Made by a program: the position numbers and the translations under genes. DNA of 63,702 bases from the NCBI GenBank assembly GCA_900316685.1, contig ONDS01000018.1, positions 1-63,702 of the forward strand, written 5' to 3'. This document shows, piece by piece, positions 1-9,243 of this stretch. The notes beneath the pieces were generated by a model. The model did no database searches. It saw only the letters and a program-made list of their open reading frames with translations, and was not told the DNA's origin. Source of the stretch: an uncultured Prevotellaceae bacterium. GTDB lineage: Bacteria > Bacteroidota > Bacteroidia > Bacteroidales > Bacteroidaceae. Position 1 is the first letter of the stretch. Each line of letters begins with the position of its first letter.

Positions 1-400
1 CAAAGGTAAGGACTTTCCTCAAATTGTTGAAACTTTTCAATGAGATTTCATTCAACGAGTACTCACCAATCTTTCAACACTGCAAAGTTAGAGTGTAATC
101 CGTGGAATTCGTTGTTAGGAAAGAAATCATTTCAAATCTTTCAAAACAGATTTGCTTGATTTGTATAGATTTGAAGGATTTCTCGCCGTAGGCGACTAAA
201 TATCAGTACCTTTATGTACTTACGAAACTTCGGTCATCTATTTTGGCTTCGTTTTGCGGGCGGGCACGGTGGCGGCGGCTCGGAACCGAAGGTCACTGTT
301 TTCGAAGAAAGGGAAAGTAAAAACTCAAATAAATTTGGATAAAATGCTCACGCTCGACAAAATGAAAACAAGTTTTCTATTGCTCTCACTTAATCGCAAT
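1..400. other. Intergenic A+T-rich region, no gene seen
   Basis: No convincing gene. One short reading frame crosses 254-460, but it has no ribosome-binding site, has poor codon use and overlaps promoter elements. The word 'aattcgttgttaggaaagaaat' style sequence near 107-128 recurs near 4490-4510 and again near 4640-4660, so part of this stretch belongs to the dispersed intergenic repeats of this genome. The upstream gene is outside the window. Confidence 0.5.
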
Positions 401-507
401 TTTGGTTTTTCACTCGCCTTGCACTATCTTTGGATAAATTACGCGGCACCTCAACAATAAAAATAAACAAGTTTTTTTTGTATTGTCTTCGGTTTGCTGT
501 AATTTTG
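401..507 (+). promoter_or_regulatory. Two Bacteroidetes-type promoters ahead of thrA
   Basis: Distal promoter: TTTG at 401-404, 20 bp, then TATCTTTG at 425-432. Proximal promoter: TTTG at 477-480, 19 bp, then TAATTTTG at 500-507, predicting a start near 513. Both fit the Bacteroidetes housekeeping consensus (-33 TTTG, -7 TAnnTTTG). A short hairpin (CCCCC at 526-530, GGGGG at 538-542) lies in the roughly 50-nt leader just before the thrA start at 566. It could mask the start region, but that is speculative. Confidence 0.6.
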
Positions 508-565
508 CAGGCGAAATGGAAGAATCCCCCGTTGTGAGGGGGTACCACTAACGTAAAGACCTATA

Positions 566-3001
566 ATGAAAGTATTAAAATTTGGCGGGACATCTGTTGG
601 TTCCGTAAAGAGCATTCTTTGCTTGAAGAAAATCGTGGAGAAAGAGGCACGCAAGCAACCCGTGGTAGTGACGGTGAGTGCCTTGGGAGGTGTCACCGAC
701 GCCCTGCTCTCCACATCGAGAATGGCCTTGGAAGGCAACGAAAGCTACAAGGCCGAGTTTGAACAGATAGTGCATCGTCATCATCAGATGATCGACACCA
801 TCATCACCGACCCAAAGAAACGCGAGGGACTCTTCGCCACCGTCGACCAGTTGTTCGACCAGCTGAAGAGCATCTTCTTCGGTGTTTACCTTATCCACGA
901 CCTCAGCCAGAAGACACAGGATGCCATCGTGAGCTACGGTGAGCGTCTGAGCAGCCATATCGTGGCTACGCTGATCAAAGGGGCGCGAAGGGTGAACGCC
1001 CGCGACTTTATCCGCACGGAGAAGAAGAACGGGCAGCACATGCTGAGCAGTGAGCTGACCATGCGCTTGACACGCGAGGCCTTCGCCGACATGCCGCGCG
1101 TGGCCGTCGTGCCAGGGTTCATCAGCCGCGACAAGGACACGGGTGAGACCACCAATCTGGGACGTGGCGGCAGCGACTACACCGCAGCCATCATAGCCGC
1201 CACCCTCGATGCCGAGGTGCTGGAGATATGGACCGACGTCGACGGTTTCATGACCGCCGACCCACGGGTGATCAAGACCGCCTACACCATCAACGAGCTG
1301 AGCTATGTGGAGGCGATGGAGCTGTGCAACTTCGGTGCCAAGGTGATTTACCCCCCCACGATTTATCCCGTGTGCGTGAAGAACATACCCATCCTGGTGA
1401 AGAACACCTTCAACCCCGAAGGACCCGGCACCATCATCAAGGACAAGATAGAAAACGACCGCAAACCCATCAAGGGCATATCGAGCATCGCCGGCACCAC
1501 TCTGATTACCGTCACCGGCCTGTCGATGGTTGGTGTGATCGGCGTGAACCGACGCATATTCACCGCCCTGGCCGACAACGGCATCAGCGTGTTCATGGTG
1601 TCGCAGGCCTCATCGGAGAACTCCACCTCTATCGGCGTGCGCGACACCGATGCCGACCGCGCCGTGGCCGTGCTCAACGAGGAGTTCACCAAGGAGATAC
1701 AGACAGGTGCCATGTTCCCCATGCACGCGGAGAGTGGCCTAGCCACCATCGCTATCGTGGGCGAGAACATGAAGCACACCCCCGGCATCGCCGGCAAGCT
1801 GTTCGGCACCCTCGGGCGTAGCGGCATCAGTGTGATAGCCTGCGCGCAAGGAGCCTCGGAAACCAACATCTCGTTCGTGGTCGACTCGCGCTACCTGCGC
1901 AAGTCGCTCAACGTGCTGCACGACTCCTTCTTCCTGTCGGAATACAAGGTGCTCAACCTCTTCATCTGCGGCGTAGGCACCGTGGGCAACAAGTTGATAG
2001 AGCAAATCAGCAGTCAGTATGAGGAACTGAAGGAACGTAACCGACTGAAACTCAATGTTGTGGGTATAGCCAGTTCGAAAAACGCCATCTTCAACCGCGA
2101 TGGCATCGACCTCAACAACTACCGCGAGCAGTTGAAAGCCTCCGACCCCAGCAACCTCAAGCGGCTGCGCGACGAGGTGATAGGCATGAACATCTTCAAC
2201 AGCGTGTTCGTAGACTGCACCGCCAGCCAAGAGGTGGCCTCGCTCTACCAAGATTTCTTAGAGCATAACATCAGCATCATAGCCGCCAACAAGATAGCCG
2301 CCTCGTCGGATTACGAGAATTACGAACGACTGAAGCAGACAGCTCTCTCGCGAGGTGTGAAATTCCGCTTCGAGACCAATGTGGGCGCCGGACTACCCAT
2401 CATCGGCACCATCAACGACCTGCGCAACTCGGGCGACCGCATCCTGAAGATCGAGGCGGTGCTCAGTGGCACGCTCAACTTCATCTTCAACGACATAGCC
2501 GCCGACGTGCCCTTCTCCGACACGGTGCGTCATGCCAAGGAGCAAGGATATAGTGAACCCGACCCACGCATCGACCTGAGCGGCATGGATGTGGTGCGCA
2601 AACTCGTCATCCTGACGCGCGAGGCGGGCTACCGCATCGAACAGGGAGACGTGAAGCGCGAACTGTTCATTCCCGAGAGTTACTTCCAAGGCAGCCAGGA
2701 CGACTTCTGGCGCGACCTGCCCCTGCTCGACGCTGACTTCGAGCAGCGACGTGAGCGCTTGGAGCGCGAAGGCAAGCGATGGCGCTTCGTGGCCACGATG
2801 GACCATGGAGAGGCCAAGGTGAGCCTGCAGGAGGTAAGCAAGGGCCATCCCTTCTACAACTTAGAGGGTTCCAACAATATCGTAATGCTCACCACCGAGC
2901 GCTATAAGGAATATCCGATGCAGATACAAGGCTACGGGGCGGGAGCGAGTGTGACCGCCGCCGGTGTGTTCGCCAACATCATGTCGGTAGCTAATGTGTA
3001 G
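566..3001 (+). CDS. thrA: Bifunctional aspartokinase / homoserine dehydrogenase
   Basis: This 811-aa protein catalyses the first and third steps from aspartate to threonine in the cytoplasm. Aspartokinase phosphorylates aspartate, and homoserine dehydrogenase reduces aspartate semialdehyde. The N-terminus KFGGTSVGS is the aspartokinase nucleotide-binding signature. ACT-type regulatory sequence follows at about residues 310-460. The dehydrogenase starts near residue 465 with the Rossmann motif CGVGTVGN and contains EAVLSGTLNFIFND and SEPDPRIDLSG. Its length matches E. coli ThrA (about 820). The ATG at 566 is right after the leader. The stop overlaps the ribosome-binding site of the next gene, so the operon continues. 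The ACT region suggests threonine feedback, as in the family; this is inferred. Confidence 0.96.
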   Translation: MKVLKFGGTSVGSVKSILCLKKIVEKEARKQPVVVTVSALGGVTDALLSTSRMALEGNESYKAEFEQIVHRHHQMIDTIITDPKKREGLFATVDQLFDQLKSIFFGVYLIHDLSQKTQDAIVSYGERLSSHIVATLIKGARRVNARDFIRTEKKNGQHMLSSELTMRLTREAFADMPRVAVVPGFISRDKDTGETTNLGRGGSDYTAAIIAATLDAEVLEIWTDVDGFMTADPRVIKTAYTINELSYVEAMELCNFGAKVIYPPTIYPVCVKNIPILVKNTFNPEGPGTIIKDKIENDRKPIKGISSIAGTTLITVTGLSMVGVIGVNRRIFTALADNGISVFMVSQASSENSTSIGVRDTDADRAVAVLNEEFTKEIQTGAMFPMHAESGLATIAIVGENMKHTPGIAGKLFGTLGRSGISVIACAQGASETNISFVVDSRYLRKSLNVLHDSFFLSEYKVLNLFICGVGTVGNKLIEQISSQYEELKERNRLKLNVVGIASSKNAIFNRDGIDLNNYREQLKASDPSNLKRLRDEVIGMNIFNSVFVDCTASQEVASLYQDFLEHNISIIAANKIAASSDYENYERLKQTALSRGVKFRFETNVGAGLPIIGTINDLRNSGDRILKIEAVLSGTLNFIFNDIAADVPFSDTVRHAKEQGYSEPDPRIDLSGMDVVRKLVILTREAGYRIEQGDVKRELFIPESYFQGSQDDFWRDLPLLDADFEQRRERLEREGKRWRFVATMDHGEAKVSLQEVSKGHPFYNLEGSNNIVMLTTERYKEYPMQIQGYGAGASVTAAGVFANIMSVANV

Positions 3002-3013
3002 GAGGTGAAGGAA

Positions 3014-4258
3014 ATGAAACATATCATCATATTAGGCGATGGCATGGCCGACCATGCCGTGCAGCGATTAGGGGGTAAGACGCTCTTGCAATATGCCGAC
3101 ACGCCCTACATGGACATGCTGGCCAAGAAAGGGCGTTGCGGACGATTGATCACCGTGCCCGAGGGGTTCCCGCCGGGATCGGAGGTGGCCAACACCGCCA
3201 TCCTGGGCTACGACCTCAACAAGGTGTATGAAGGACGAGGACCCTTGGAGGCCGCCTCCATCGGTTACGAGATGCGGCCCGACGACCTCGCCATCCGCTG
3301 CAACATCATCACCATAGAAGACGGGAAGATCATCACCCACAACGGTGGCAACCTGCAGACCGCCGACGGCGATACGCTCATCCGCTACCTCAACGAACAC
3401 TTAGGCGACGACCGTGTGCAGTTCATCACCGGCATACAATACCGCCATCTGTTAGTGGTCAGGGGAGGCAGCAAGCATATCGTCTGCGCACCACCCCACG
3501 ACCATCCCAACGAGCCTTGGCAACCGTTGCTCGTGCGCGCAGAGGAGAACGCCCCCAAGGAAGAGGGAAGGATGACGGCACAGGAGACCGCCGACCTGAT
3601 GAACGACCTGATACTCCGTTCACAGGAGCTGCTGGCAAAGCATCCTTTCAACCAAGCGCGCGCCGCCAAGGGAGAACGCCAGGCCAACAGCATCTGGCCC
3701 TGGAGTGGAGGCTATCGGCCTGACATGGCTCCCCTGTCGGCTCAATACCCCGAGATGAAGAGTGGCTCGGTCATCTCCGCCGTCGACCTCATCAGGGGCA
3801 TCGGCAAGTATGCCGGCCTGGAACCCATCGAGGTGGAAGGAGCCACGGGTCTCGCCGACACCAATTACGAGGGCAAGGCCCAGGCTGCCATCGATGCCCT
3901 GCGACGACAGGACTTTGTGTTCGTGCATGTCGAGGCAAGCGACGAGGCAGGTCACGATGGCGACCTCGACTTGAAACTACGCACCATAGAGTATTTGGAT
4001 CACCGTATGGTGGAACCTATCTACAACGAGGTGAAGACGTGGGATGAAGATGTTTGCATCGCCGTTCTGCCCGACCACCCCACCCCTGTGGAACAGCGCA
4101 TCCATGTGAATGAGCCTGTGCCCTTCCTCATCTGGCATCGTGGCATCGAGCCCGACGAGGTGAGCCAATACGACGAGGTGAGCTGCGTCGGCGGTGCCTA
4201 TGGGCTGTTGCGACTGGAGCAGTTCATGCAGACGTTGATGGGAGTGAAAAAGAGGTGA
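3014..4258 (+). CDS. apgM: Cofactor-independent phosphoglycerate mutase family protein (possible homoserine kinase)
   Basis: A 414-aa member of the archaeal-type phosphoglycerate mutase branch of the alkaline phosphatase superfamily. It opens with the metal-binding motif ILGDGMAD and keeps later ligand motifs (HVEASDEAGHDGD and LPDHPTP). I chose the ATG at 3014 over the in-frame GTG at 3005 because GGAGG at 3001-3005, overlapping the thrA stop, is well spaced for 3014 and family members start MKHIIILGDG. The gene sits between thrA and thrC, where homoserine kinase is expected, and no GHMP-type kinase is visible. Members found in threonine operons have been proposed as alternative homoserine kinases. 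The family call is firm; the substrate is not settled by sequence. Confidence 0.88.
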   Translation: MKHIIILGDGMADHAVQRLGGKTLLQYADTPYMDMLAKKGRCGRLITVPEGFPPGSEVANTAILGYDLNKVYEGRGPLEAASIGYEMRPDDLAIRCNIITIEDGKIITHNGGNLQTADGDTLIRYLNEHLGDDRVQFITGIQYRHLLVVRGGSKHIVCAPPHDHPNEPWQPLLVRAEENAPKEEGRMTAQETADLMNDLILRSQELLAKHPFNQARAAKGERQANSIWPWSGGYRPDMAPLSAQYPEMKSGSVISAVDLIRGIGKYAGLEPIEVEGATGLADTNYEGKAQAAIDALRRQDFVFVHVEASDEAGHDGDLDLKLRTIEYLDHRMVEPIYNEVKTWDEDVCIAVLPDHPTPVEQRIHVNEPVPFLIWHRGIEPDEVSQYDEVSCVGGAYGLLRLEQFMQTLMGVKKR

Positions 4259-4781
4259 GGGGTGAGGGGTGAGTGTTGAGTGTTGAGTGTTGAGTGTTTA
4301 GTGTTTAGGGGTGAGAAGTGAGAAATCACCTCTTCTGTAGGGGCGTGCTTGTCTCGCCCGTGCTATGAATATCTCGCAGAAACCGCAGAAAGACGCAGAA
4401 AACCGCCGGATGGCAGGGGCGGTGCCTTCGTGCCCGTCCGTGCGGCCCATAGGTCGCTCTTCAATTCGCGTTCGGAAAGAAATTCATGTAATCCGTTGTT
4501 AGGAAAGAAATGTGAATAATCAGAATAATAAAAAGAAATTCGTGTCGATTAGTGTTATTCGTGTTCGTAAAGAAATTCGTGATATTACTGCGAGCACTCG
4601 TGACCTTTGGTTCGTGTAATTCGTGTAATTCGTGTAATTCGTTGTTTGGAAAGAAATGTGAATAATCAGAATAATAGAAAGAGGTGAGAAGTGAGAGATT
4701 ACCCCATGTGTAGGGGCGTGCTTGTCTCGCCCGTTAACGAATTAGTATTAATAAAGGAGTAAGTATAAGTAGTAAAAAGAT
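4249..4781. repeat. Intergenic repeat cluster between apgM and thrC
   Basis: A 520-bp gap made almost wholly of repeats. At 4249-4325 is a 7-bp-unit tract (GTGAGGG/GTGTTGA variants) that begins inside the last apgM codons. GTAGGGGCGTGCTTGTC followed by TCGCCCG occurs at 4337-4360 and again at 4710-4733, each time right after GTGAGAAGTGAGA. In between are CGCAGAAA-like units (about 4373-4400) and 9-bp TTCGTGTAA units (about 4612-4645). The phrase AATGTGAATAATCAGAATAAT also recurs (about 4508 and 4661). No gene is seen. The tail 4740-4781 leads into thrC. Confidence 0.75.
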
Positions 4782-6104
4782 ATGCAATACTATAGTACCA
4801 ATAAAAAGGCCCCTATGGCCGACCTGAAAAAGGCTGTGGTGAAAGGTCTTGCCGAAGACCGAGGCCTGTATATGCCTGAAGAGATACGGCAGATGCCTGC
4901 CCGGTTTTTCAACGAGATAGACAAGATGTCGTTCCAGGAGTTGTCATACGAAGTGGCGAAGGCTTTCTTCGGCGGCGACGTGAAGGACGAGGCGCTGCGT
5001 GAGATTGTCTACGACACCCTGTCGTTCGACTGCCCGGTAGTGGAGGTGGAACCCCGCATCCATAGCCTCGAACTCTTTCATGGACCAACACTTGCCTTCA
5101 AGGATGTGGGTGCGAGGTTCATGGCCCGCCTGTTGCAATACTTCATCCGCGAGGAAGAGGGTGAGCGTGTGAATGTGCTCGTGGCCACCAGTGGCGACAC
5201 AGGCAGTGCCGTGGCCAACGGATTCTTAGGTGTCGAGGGCATCCATGTGTATGTGCTCTATCCCAAGGGCAAGGTGAGCAAGATTCAGGAGAGCCAGTTC
5301 ACGACCCTCGGTCGCAATATCACCGCCATCGAGGTCGACGGTGTGTTCGACGACTGCCAGACGTTGGTGAAGAACGCTTTCATGGACGCCGACCTCAACC
5401 GTCACATGCGGCTGACGAGTGCCAACAGCATCAATGTGGCGCGTTTCCTGCCCCAGGCCTTCTACTATTTCAATGCCTACGCGCGCATGAAGGAACAGGG
5501 ACTGCTCACCTACGACAACGACGGTGTTTCCAACCTGGTGGTCTGTGTGCCGAGCGGCAATTTCGGCAACATCACCGCCGGACTGTTCGGCCATCGCATG
5601 GGACTGCCCGTGAAGCGGTTCATCGCCGCCAACAACGCCAACGACATCTTCTACCAGTACTTGCAGAGCGGCGAGTATCATCCCCAGCCCAGCAAACAGA
5701 CCCTGGCCAACGCCATGGATGTGGGCGACCCCAGCAACTTCGCCCGTATCCTCGACCTCTATGGGCATAGTCATGCCCGCATCACCTCGCTCATCAGCGG
5801 TGCCACCTACGACGACGAGGCCATCAAGGAGACGCTGCGCGAGTGCCTGGCCCGCACGGGTTATCAGCTTGACCCCCATGGAGCCTGTGGCTATCGAGCT
5901 TTGAAGGAGCAGTTGGCCGCCGACGAGGTGGGTGTGTTCTGCGAGACCGCCCATCCCGCGAAGTTCAAGGAGAAGGTAGACGAGATAACCCACAGCGATG
6001 TGGCCATCCCCGAGCGTCTGGCCGCCTTCATGCGTGGCACGAAACAGAGCGTAGCCCTCTCGAAGGACTTCGCCGACTTCAAGGAATACTTGATGGGGGA
6101 ATAA
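4782..6104 (+). CDS. thrC: Threonine synthase
   Basis: A 440-aa PLP enzyme converting O-phosphohomoserine to threonine, the last step of the pathway. The start MQYYSTNKKAP matches the family. GPTLAFKDVGARF carries the PLP-binding lysine (K107). Glycine-rich phosphate-binding sequence ATSGDTGSAVANGF and VPSGNFGNITAG follow. Length is normal for the bacterial class. It lies 520 bp after the phosphoglycerate-mutase-like gene on the same strand. The gap is a repeat cluster with no clear terminator, so co-transcription with thrA is plausible. A strong terminator follows at 6329-6370. Confidence 0.95.
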   Translation: MQYYSTNKKAPMADLKKAVVKGLAEDRGLYMPEEIRQMPARFFNEIDKMSFQELSYEVAKAFFGGDVKDEALREIVYDTLSFDCPVVEVEPRIHSLELFHGPTLAFKDVGARFMARLLQYFIREEEGERVNVLVATSGDTGSAVANGFLGVEGIHVYVLYPKGKVSKIQESQFTTLGRNITAIEVDGVFDDCQTLVKNAFMDADLNRHMRLTSANSINVARFLPQAFYYFNAYARMKEQGLLTYDNDGVSNLVVCVPSGNFGNITAGLFGHRMGLPVKRFIAANNANDIFYQYLQSGEYHPQPSKQTLANAMDVGDPSNFARILDLYGHSHARITSLISGATYDDEAIKETLRECLARTGYQLDPHGACGYRALKEQLAADEVGVFCETAHPAKFKEKVDEITHSDVAIPERLAAFMRGTKQSVALSKDFADFKEYLMGE

Positions 6105-6205
6105 GAAAGAAAAGCTTTTTTGATTGACAGAACTTAAAATATCCTTTTGCCCTAAGAATGATTGACGACTTTTAAGGACGATTCCATTCTCAACTTCACT
6201 CCATG

Positions 6206-6370
6206 TCTCCCGCAGCAGCTGAACTACTGCGGGAGAGCAAGAATGGCTGTATTGGAAACGACCAAACAGCACCAAGTTGTAATTCGGCCGTTTAGCATTG
6301 TTTTTACTTAGGAAATAACACTGATATAGGCCGTTTCGGAAACAATCCGTAACGGCCCTGTTTTTTTTTC
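6206..6370 (+). terminator. Terminators after thrC
   Basis: Two hairpins. First, TCTCCCGCAG (6206-6215) pairs perfectly with CTGCGGGAGA (6227-6236), with no T-run after it. Second, GGCCGTTTCGGA (6329-6340) pairs with TCCGTAACGGCC (6346-6357) with one mismatch, followed by a run of nine or more T. The second is a classical intrinsic terminator closing the threonine operon. It lies directly upstream of the lplA promoter. Confidence 0.8.
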
Positions 6371-6401
6371 TTAAAACGGGTGTTTTTTCATCGGAAAATC
6401 C

Positions 6402-6432
6402 TTTGTCCGATAGCGAATAATGCTTATATTTG
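6402..6432 (+). promoter_or_regulatory. Promoter of the lipoate ligase / glycine cleavage genes
   Basis: TTTG at 6402-6405, 19 bp, TATATTTG at 6425-6432. The -7 element overlaps the upstream in-frame TTG at 6430, which therefore cannot be the start codon. This places the translation start at ATG 6478. Confidence 0.7.
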
Positions 6433-6477
6433 CACTTCAAGAAGGTAAAACCTTTTAACCTCAAATCACTCCACCAG

Positions 6478-7449
6478 ATGGTATACATCGACATTGGTTC
6501 TTCACAGCCGCGCCAACTCAGTTTCTACTTGGCGGCGGAAGAGTATGTGGCACGCCACGTGGATGCCGACGACTGTTTCTTCATGTGGCAGGTGGAGCCT
6601 TCGGTCATCTTCGGTCGTAACCAGTTGATCGAGAACGAGGTAAACGTGGCCTACTGCCGTGAACACGGCATCAGGATGTATCGCCGCAAGAGCGGTGGCG
6701 GCTGTGTCTATGCCGACATGAGCAACGTGATGTTCAGCTACATCACCCGAGAAGAGAACGTGAACTTCACCTTCAATCGCTATATGAACATGCTGGTGCT
6801 GGTGCTCTACAGGATGGGCATCGAAGCCAAGGCCACTGGCAGGAACGACCTGCTCATCGACGGCAGGAAAGTGTCGGGCAACGCCTTCTATCACCTACCC
6901 GGTCGCAGCATCGTGCATGGCACCATGCTCTACGACACCAACATGGAGCACATGGTGGGCGCCATCACCCCGAGCCAAGAGAAACTGCGGAGCAAGGGCG
7001 TGGAGAGCGTACGCCAACATATCGCCCTGCTGAAGGACTACACCGACATGAGTCTGGAAGACTTCAAGCTCTTCGTGCGCTCACAGCTCTGCCATGAGGA
7101 AAAGGTGCTCGACGGCGACGCTCTCGCCCAGATTGAGCGTATCGAGAAAGAGTATCTCAGCGACGCCTTCATCTATGGGCACAACCCCCGCTACACCATC
7201 GTGCGCCGCCGGCGCCTGGAAGGTGTGGGCGACATGGAAGTGCGCATGGAACTCAAGAACGGCATCATCAAGGAGATGAACCTATTGGGCGATTTCTTCA
7301 TCGTGGGCGACCTGGACCTCATCACCCACCGGCTGCGAGGAGTATCCCTCACACACGAAGCGTTGACCGAGGCCCTACCCGACGACTTAGGGTCCATCAT
7401 CCTACACTTAGACCGTTCGTCGTTTATCAATCTGCTTATCAACCCTTAA
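6478..7449 (+). CDS. lplA: Lipoate-protein ligase A family protein
   Basis: A 323-aa cytoplasmic ligase that would attach lipoate (or octanoate) to lipoyl domains such as GcvH. RRKSGGGCVYADMSN is the RR..GGG.V..D motif of the LplA/LipM family. The lysine in DGRKVSGNAFYH corresponds to the lipoyl-AMP contact residue. A C-terminal accessory domain, residues about 235-323, follows. ATG 6478 was chosen because a longer reading frame would begin inside the promoter. The gene runs 11 bp ahead of gcvT. Its target is encoded 1.4 kb downstream, so it likely supplies the lipoylation step of the glycine cleavage system. Ligase versus octanoyltransferase cannot be separated by eye. Confidence 0.88.
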   Translation: MVYIDIGSSQPRQLSFYLAAEEYVARHVDADDCFFMWQVEPSVIFGRNQLIENEVNVAYCREHGIRMYRRKSGGGCVYADMSNVMFSYITREENVNFTFNRYMNMLVLVLYRMGIEAKATGRNDLLIDGRKVSGNAFYHLPGRSIVHGTMLYDTNMEHMVGAITPSQEKLRSKGVESVRQHIALLKDYTDMSLEDFKLFVRSQLCHEEKVLDGDALAQIERIEKEYLSDAFIYGHNPRYTIVRRRRLEGVGDMEVRMELKNGIIKEMNLLGDFFIVGDLDLITHRLRGVSLTHEALTEALPDDLGSIILHLDRSSFINLLINP

Positions 7450-7460
7450 AGACATACGAA

Positions 7461-8552
7461 ATGGAAAACAAGAAAACCTGTCTCTACGACAAGCACGTGC
7501 AGTTAGGCGCATTGATGCAACCCTTCGCCGGTTACATCATGCCCATCCAGTACAGCAATATCACCGACGAGCATAATGCCGTACGTCAGCACTGCGGCGT
7601 GTTCGACGTGTCGCACATGGGCGAAGTGACCGTGAAAGGGCGCGATGCCGAGCGTTACGTGAACCATATCTTCACCAACGATGTGACCGGCGCGCCCATC
7701 GGCAAGGTGTTCTATGGCATGATGCTCTATGAGGACGGAGGCACCGTCGACGACCTGTTGGTGTATAAGATGGGCGAGCAAGATTTCTTCCTCGTGATCA
7801 ACGCCGCCAACATCGACAAGGACGTGGAGTGGATGGAAGCCCACACCGAAGGTTTCGACATCGAGCTGAAACATGAGAGCGACTACTACGGACAGTTGGC
7901 CGTGCAAGGCCCCGAGTCCGAGCAGGTGGTCGAAGAGGTACTGAGCCTGCCCTGCCAAGACCTTGTGTTCTACACCACCAAGCGCGTAGACGCCGAGGGT
8001 GAGACCCTGGTGCTCAGCCGTACCGGTTACACCGGCGAGGACGGTTTCGAGATTTACGGCAGCCACGCCTATATCATGGCCGCCTGGGATAAGTTGATGA
8101 AGAGCGGAAAGTGCAAGCCCTGTGGATTGGGTTGCCGCGACACGTTGCGCTTCGAGGTGGGTCTGCCCTTGTACGGCGACGAACTGTCGGCGGAGATCTC
8201 CCCCGTGATGGCCGGTCTGTCGATGTTCTGCAAGTTAGACAAGCCCGAGTTCATTGGCAAGGAAGCCCTTGTGCGCCAGAAGAGCGAAGGTGTGGCCAAG
8301 CGCGTTGTCGGCATCGAGTTGCAGGACCGTGCCATTCCCCGACATGGCTATGCCGTGCTGAAGGATGGCGAGGTGGTGGGCGAGGTGACCACCGGTTATC
8401 ACACCATCTCGACCGACAAGAGTGTATGTATGGCCCTTGTCGACGCCCGCCATGCCAAGTTGGGCACCGAGCTGGAGATACAGATTCGCAAGAAGACCTT
8501 CCCCGGCGTGGTGGTGAAAAAGCGTTTCTACGAGAAACACTATAAAAATTAA
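7461..8552 (+). CDS. gcvT: Glycine cleavage T protein (aminomethyltransferase)
   Basis: A 363-aa folate-dependent enzyme that moves the methylene of aminomethyl-lipoyl-GcvH to tetrahydrofolate, releasing ammonia. It opens with TCLYDKHVQLGALMQPFAG, as in the family. It contains GVFDVSHMGE with the catalytic aspartate region, SRTGYTGEDGFEIY and the C-terminal GEVTTGYHTIS. Full length. It follows lplA by 11 bp and precedes gcvH across a 257-bp repeat-filled gap. Confidence 0.95.
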   Translation: MENKKTCLYDKHVQLGALMQPFAGYIMPIQYSNITDEHNAVRQHCGVFDVSHMGEVTVKGRDAERYVNHIFTNDVTGAPIGKVFYGMMLYEDGGTVDDLLVYKMGEQDFFLVINAANIDKDVEWMEAHTEGFDIELKHESDYYGQLAVQGPESEQVVEEVLSLPCQDLVFYTTKRVDAEGETLVLSRTGYTGEDGFEIYGSHAYIMAAWDKLMKSGKCKPCGLGCRDTLRFEVGLPLYGDELSAEISPVMAGLSMFCKLDKPEFIGKEALVRQKSEGVAKRVVGIELQDRAIPRHGYAVLKDGEVVGEVTTGYHTISTDKSVCMALVDARHAKLGTELEIQIRKKTFPGVVVKKRFYEKHYKN

Positions 8553-8809
8553 AAGATTAAAGAATTAAGAATTAAAGCATATAAGTTTCCCATGTTATGA
8601 AGATAAAGGAAGATAAAGGAAGATAAAGGAAGATAAAGGAAGATAACCGCTTTTCAGCGGTGAAGATAGAGGACAATACCTCTTCCCTATAGTGATGACA
8701 GGTTATGGACTATCGTCTTTTATCTCCTTCTAACTTCTTTTTACTCCTTTTACATTCTAACAACTGGAGCTTGCGAAAGTTGGATTAAACTATCAAAACA
8801 TTAAATATT
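8553..8809. repeat. Composite intergenic repeat (copy 1, minus orientation)
   Basis: Holds four head-to-tail AAGGAAGATA units (about 8600-8642), a small hairpin (ACCGCT at 8646, AGCGGT), and a core at 8660-8727. The reverse complement of the core reads GATAAAAGACGATAGTCC, then CATCACTATAGGGA, then TTGTCCTCTATC. The same core with the same flanking TTATCTYCCT units occurs on the plus strand at 36401-36533. No gene. The end, 8760-8809, is the gcvH leader. Confidence 0.75.
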
Positions 8810-9190
8810 ATGGCAAAAGTATTGGAAGGACTCTTTTATTCGGAGTCGCACGAGTATGTGAGAGTGGAAGGCGAGTATGGATTCATCGGCATCACCGACT
8901 ATGCACAACATGCGTTGGGCGAAGTGGTATACGTGGATATGCCCGAGGTAGACGATGAAGTGGAAGCCGGCAATGAGTTCGGAGCCGTGGAGAGTGTGAA
9001 GGCCGCCAGCGACCTGATGGCTCCGGTGAGCGGTACCGTGGTCGAGGTGAACGAGGCACTTGAAGACGAGCCCGGCCTGGTGAACACCGATCCCTACGCC
9101 AACTGGATCATCAAGATCGAGCTGACCGACAAGACCGAGCTTGACAACCTGATGGATGCCACAGCCTATGCCGAGTTCTCAAAGGAATAA
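8810..9190 (+). CDS. gcvH: Glycine cleavage H protein
   Basis: A 126-aa lipoyl carrier that shuttles the aminomethyl group between P, T and L proteins. The lipoylation lysine is in GAVESVKAASDL (about residue 64) within a typical lipoyl domain fold, preceded by EYVRVEGEYGFIGITDYAQ. Length is exactly family-typical. It is expressed with lplA and gcvT upstream and the split P-protein genes 53 bp downstream. Confidence 0.96.
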   Translation: MAKVLEGLFYSESHEYVRVEGEYGFIGITDYAQHALGEVVYVDMPEVDDEVEAGNEFGAVESVKAASDLMAPVSGTVVEVNEALEDEPGLVNTDPYANWIIKIELTDKTELDNLMDATAYAEFSKE

Positions 9191-9243
9191 GAGATATACT
9201 ATAGACACTATAGAAAACTATAGACACTATAAAAACAATAGCC
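9191..9243. repeat. CTATAGACA short repeat between gcvH and gcvPA
   Basis: ACTATAGACACTATA occurs twice, separated by GAAA, filling the 53-bp gap. It is another low-complexity intergenic tract of the type seen throughout the window. The gcvPA start follows directly. Confidence 0.6.

Noticed and set aside
254-460. 68-aa open frame upstream of thrA
   Set aside because: It overlaps a promoter-like TTTG/TATCTTTG pair, has no ribosome-binding site, and its sequence is low-complexity.
5226-6494. 422-aa open frame antisense to thrC
   Set aside because: Shadow of thrC and its terminator region, with no family resemblance.
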